This document shows, piece by piece, positions 29,860 to 32,882 of a DNA stretch of 32,882 nucleotides (positions are counted from its first letter, which is position 1; each line of letters starts with the position of its first letter). Under the pieces are notes generated by a model. That model was not told the origin of the DNA. It worked only from the letters and a program-made list of their open reading frames with translations, and did no database searches. Position numbers and translations under genes: made by a program. Source of the DNA: ChocPot-Mid sp043804925 (lineage in GTDB: Bacteria > Bacteroidota > Ignavibacteria > Kapaibacteriales > UBA2268); contig JAZDIP010000058.1 of the NCBI GenBank assembly GCA_043804925.1, positions 1 to 32,882 of the forward strand, given 5' to 3'.

Positions 29860-32127
29860 ATGGTTAAGCAAGAAAAAAAGAAAGTTGAAAAAACGATTTC
29901 AGAACCAGTTTACTTGAAATATGTTTTATATGTTCTTTTGGCTCTGTTTGTTTATGTATGGATTGTTAACGCTTGGGTGGGTGATGATGCTTACATTACA
30001 TTCAGGACTGTTGACAATTTTGTAAACGGATACGGATTGACATGGAACACAAGCGAAAGAGTTCAGGCATATACACATCCTTTGTGGATGTTCATTCACA
30101 GTTTCTTTTATGCCATAACGGGAAATATATATTATACAACGATGTTTCTGTCTTTTGCTTTTTCTTTTGCGGCAGTATGGCTATTGGTCTTCAAGATTGC
30201 TAACAATAAATTATTAGCAATAGCAGGATTGATTACGTTGCTAATTTCAAAAACATTCATTGATTATACAAGCTCAGGACTTGAAAATCCTCTGACATAT
30301 TTTCTTATAGCATTATTTTTAATTTTCTATTTTAAAGATGATGAAATAAAGAACAAGCTCTTTAAGTTATCTCTGCTCACGGCACTGGTTATGCTGAACA
30401 GGATGGATTTGGTATTGCTTTTTCTTCCGGCTCTCATTTACTTAATAGCAAAAAATTGGAAAGCAAGACATTTGTTATATATGTTTTATGGTTTCATTCC
30501 ATTTCTTGTTTGGGAAATATTCTCTGTAATATATTACGGTTTCCCATTCCCGAATACATATTATGCGAAGTTGAATACGGGTATTCCGATTGGTGAATAT
30601 ATTTCGCAGGGGCTAAGTTATTATGCAAACCTTTTCAATAATGACCCGATGTCCGGAATTATGATTTTTAGCGGGATTATTGGGATTATTGTTTATTCAG
30701 TTAAGAAGAAAAACTTAAATTTATATCTTCCTCTTGTTTTGGGAATTATTTTATATCTGCTTTACATTCTTAGAATTGGTGGAGATTTTATGAGCGGCAG
30801 ATTTTTCACGAGTTCGTTTTTGATGGTAGTAGCTATTCTTACGAGCATACATTTTAATTATAGAAAAAAGGAATTAAAGTTTGTAGTACCGGCAATATTA
30901 ATAGCACTGATAACCATAAGCGGATTTACATCTGATCATCCGGTTTTAACATATTCAGGACATGGTTCAAAAAATGGTAAGCCCTACACTCCACAAGAAG
31001 CAGAAAAGTTTTTCCGGGACATGAATCATATCAATGATGAACGAGGGATTTTCTATCCATATTCTGCAGTAGCAAAACATTTTTTTAGTGGAATAACCGT
31101 ACCTACCTTTGTTACTGTTGAGCAAGGTAAAATGACAAGGCAATCAAATCATAAAATAATATCCCATTATATGATTGGGAGGCTCGGGTTTTATGCCGGT
31201 CCTAAAATCCATATAATAGATTACCTTGCTTTAGCAGAGCCATTTCTTTCAAAGATTAAAGCAAATAAAAATCCTGATTGGAAGGGTAACTGGAGGATCG
31301 GACACTTTTATAGAAGAATACCCATTGGCTATGTCGAAACAATTAAATCCGGGATGAATCAATTAGAAAACATGCAGTTGAAAGAATATTTTGAGAAATT
31401 GAAAATTGTAACTCAATCCGGTATTTTTAGTTTAGAAAGATTTTCGGAAATATGGAAGCTAAATACAGGATATTACGATGATTTGTTGGTTAGTCATTAT
31501 AAAGAAAATGATGAACCTAAACTTTATTCGGGAGATAAATATTCTTTATGGGTTTATTATTGGCGATTGGGACATTATTATTCCCAAAAAGGGAAATTAA
31601 ATCAAGCTATTGATTCTTGGATGAAACTTGCTATTGACAGAGAATTTTTATTCGAATCAAATAATAGTGCCGATGTTCTTTACAACATTGGATACACTTA
31701 TAATTTGCTAAATAAATCAGATAGTGCTTTAAATTATGCTAAAAAAAGTTTCGAAATTGAAACAAGGATAAAGGGTAAACTAGCAGTTCTTCATTTATTA
31801 TTTCAAGTACACAACAATTTAGGATTTAGGCGTAATGCTTTAGATGCATTAAAGGGAATTATCAAATTAGACTCAAATAGTGTTTTTGGTTTAAATAACT
31901 GTGCTAAATATTATTATGATGAAGGCAAAGAAAAAGAGGCATTGGAACTATGGCATAGATTAATTAAAATATATCCACAAAATGCTGATATTTATTTTAA
32001 CTTATATGCTGTATATATTAATAAAAAGAACTATGATTCAGCCGCTTATTACGCATTTAAAACTGTTGAATTGGGAGGTAAAATTGACCATAAAGCGTTA
32101 GAAATTTTAAGAAAATTCAGGCATTAA
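29860..32127 (+). CDS. GT-C-type membrane glycosyltransferase with C-terminal TPRs
   Basis: 755 residues. The N-terminal ~370 residues hold about ten membrane helices. The first periplasmic loop carries GDDAYITFRTVDNFVNGYG (Asp42, Asp43) and ERVQAYTHPLWM, the pattern of GT-C enzymes such as the actinobacterial arabinofuranosyltransferase AftB family, which use lipid-linked sugars. A soluble extracytoplasmic part follows, and TPR repeats lie from about 570 to the end (NIGYTYNLLNKSDSALNYAK). It probably glycosylates a surface polymer or protein; donor and acceptor are unknown. The start has no clear SD. A near-identical copy begins 33 bases downstream. Confidence 0.82.
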   Translation: MVKQEKKKVEKTISEPVYLKYVLYVLLALFVYVWIVNAWVGDDAYITFRTVDNFVNGYGLTWNTSERVQAYTHPLWMFIHSFFYAITGNIYYTTMFLSFAFSFAAVWLLVFKIANNKLLAIAGLITLLISKTFIDYTSSGLENPLTYFLIALFLIFYFKDDEIKNKLFKLSLLTALVMLNRMDLVLLFLPALIYLIAKNWKARHLLYMFYGFIPFLVWEIFSVIYYGFPFPNTYYAKLNTGIPIGEYISQGLSYYANLFNNDPMSGIMIFSGIIGIIVYSVKKKNLNLYLPLVLGIILYLLYILRIGGDFMSGRFFTSSFLMVVAILTSIHFNYRKKELKFVVPAILIALITISGFTSDHPVLTYSGHGSKNGKPYTPQEAEKFFRDMNHINDERGIFYPYSAVAKHFFSGITVPTFVTVEQGKMTRQSNHKIISHYMIGRLGFYAGPKIHIIDYLALAEPFLSKIKANKNPDWKGNWRIGHFYRRIPIGYVETIKSGMNQLENMQLKEYFEKLKIVTQSGIFSLERFSEIWKLNTGYYDDLLVSHYKENDEPKLYSGDKYSLWVYYWRLGHYYSQKGKLNQAIDSWMKLAIDREFLFESNNSADVLYNIGYTYNLLNKSDSALNYAKKSFEIETRIKGKLAVLHLLFQVHNNLGFRRNALDALKGIIKLDSNSVFGLNNCAKYYYDEGKEKEALELWHRLIKIYPQNADIYFNLYAVYINKKNYDSAAYYAFKTVELGGKIDHKALEILRKFRH

Positions 32128-32160
32128 AAAAACATTGTCAAATAAAAATCGGTATTATAA

Positions 32161-32882
32161 ATGGTTAAGCAAGAAAAAAAGAAAGCTGAAAAAACGATTT
32201 CAGAACCAGTTTACTTGAAATATGTTTTATATGTTCTGTTGGCTCTGTTTGTCTATGTTTGGATTGTCAACGCATGGGTGGGCGATGATGCTTACATTAC
32301 ATTCAGGACTGTTGACAATTTTGTAAACGGATACGGATTGACATGGAATACAAGCGAAAGAGTGCAGGCATATACTCACCCACTTTGGATGTTCATTCAC
32401 AGTTTCTTTTATGCCATAACGGGAAATATATATGATACAACAATGTTCCTGTCTTTTGCTTTTTCTTTTGCGGCAGTATGGCTATTGGTCTTCAAGATTG
32501 CTAACAATAAATTATTGGCAATAGCCGGATTGATTATATTAATAATATCAAAGACATTCATTGATTACACAAGTTCAGGTCTTGAAAATCCCCTGACATA
32601 TTTTCTAATATCATTATTTTTAATTTTTTATTTCAAAGAAGATGATATAAAGAACAAGCTCTTTAAGTTATCTCTGCTCACGGCACTGGTTATGCTGAAC
32701 AGGATGGATTTGGTTTTACTCTTCCTTCCGGCTCTCATTTACTTAATAGTAAAAAATTGGAAAGCAAGGCATTTGTTATATGTTTTTTATGGTTTTATTC
32801 CATTTATTCTATGGGAAATATTCTCCGTAATATATTACGGTTTCCCATTCCCGAATACATATTATGCGAAGTTGAATACGGG
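32161..32882 (+). CDS. Second GT-C glycosyltransferase, tandem paralog (cut by window end)
   Basis: The frame is open from the ATG at 32161 to the window edge, about 240 codons. It begins MVKQEKKKAEKTISEPVYLK and matches the upstream gene almost residue by residue through YGFPFPNTYYAKLNT. At DNA level identity appears well above 90 percent, and it starts exactly at the ATG; the bases before the two ATGs differ. It keeps GDDAYITFR and YTHPLWM. The C-terminal part is not visible, so it may differ in the TPR region. Confidence 0.85.
   Translation, partial: MVKQEKKKAEKTISEPVYLKYVLYVLLALFVYVWIVNAWVGDDAYITFRTVDNFVNGYGLTWNTSERVQAYTHPLWMFIHSFFYAITGNIYDTTMFLSFAFSFAAVWLLVFKIANNKLLAIAGLIILIISKTFIDYTSSGLENPLTYFLISLFLIFYFKEDDIKNKLFKLSLLTALVMLNRMDLVLLFLPALIYLIVKNWKARHLLYVFYGFIPFILWEIFSVIYYGFPFPNTYYAKLNT

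Overview
The window looks like a chromosomal segment from an AT-rich, Gram-negative member of the FCB superphylum, probably Ignavibacteria/Kapabacteria-like or another Bacteroidota relative. The reasons are several proteins ending in type IX secretion (T9SS) type A sorting domains (KIYPNP / PNPATDYIEI-like), FISUMP-domain proteins, a TPR-fused sensor histidine kinase, a TAnnTTTG-type promoter box, and mixed use of Shine-Dalgarno and SD-less starts. No tRNA, rRNA, CRISPR array, transposase or integrase is visible.

Layout. 1-1.8 kb: the 3' end of a secreted beta-propeller/T9SS gene, a repeat-rich spacer and two tiny exported proteins read leftwards. 1.8-4.2 kb: a periplasmic-TPR sensor histidine kinase. 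4.25-6.6 kb (minus): cupin, unknown protein, and cydA without cydB. 6.7-15.4 kb: M16 peptidase, small membrane protein, an M20 amidohydrolase/alanine racemase pair, a VOC protein, a tandem SRPBCC gene broken by one in-frame TAG, and a dicarboxylate/cation symporter. 15.4-17.9 kb: two secreted proteins plus a T9SS-domain relic. 18.0-21.5 kb: the translation core, with rpsU and an SH3-like protein leftwards and infC-rpmI-rplT-pheS rightwards. 21.6-29.4 kb: accessory region with a five-repeat FnIII/T9SS adhesin, two tandem FISUMP proteins, a secreted barrel-like protein, a lipoprotein and a chalcone-isomerase-fold protein. 29.9 kb to the end: two tandem copies of a GT-C glycosyltransferase/TPR gene, the second cut by the window edge.

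The most striking observation is that the last 9-12 codons of pheS (peptide NDVRVLKQL-stop) recur three more times downstream, at about 25.8, 26.2 and 29.4 kb, with different synonymous codons and stops. They divide the accessory region into consecutive blocks. This is what repeated insertion of cargo at the pheS 3' end would leave behind, although no recombinase is present. Dispersed intergenic repeat families (TTGTCTGAAC/GATT type, CACAGAG/CACAAAG type, and a 37-bp relic repeat) cluster in the same spacers and after other stop codons.
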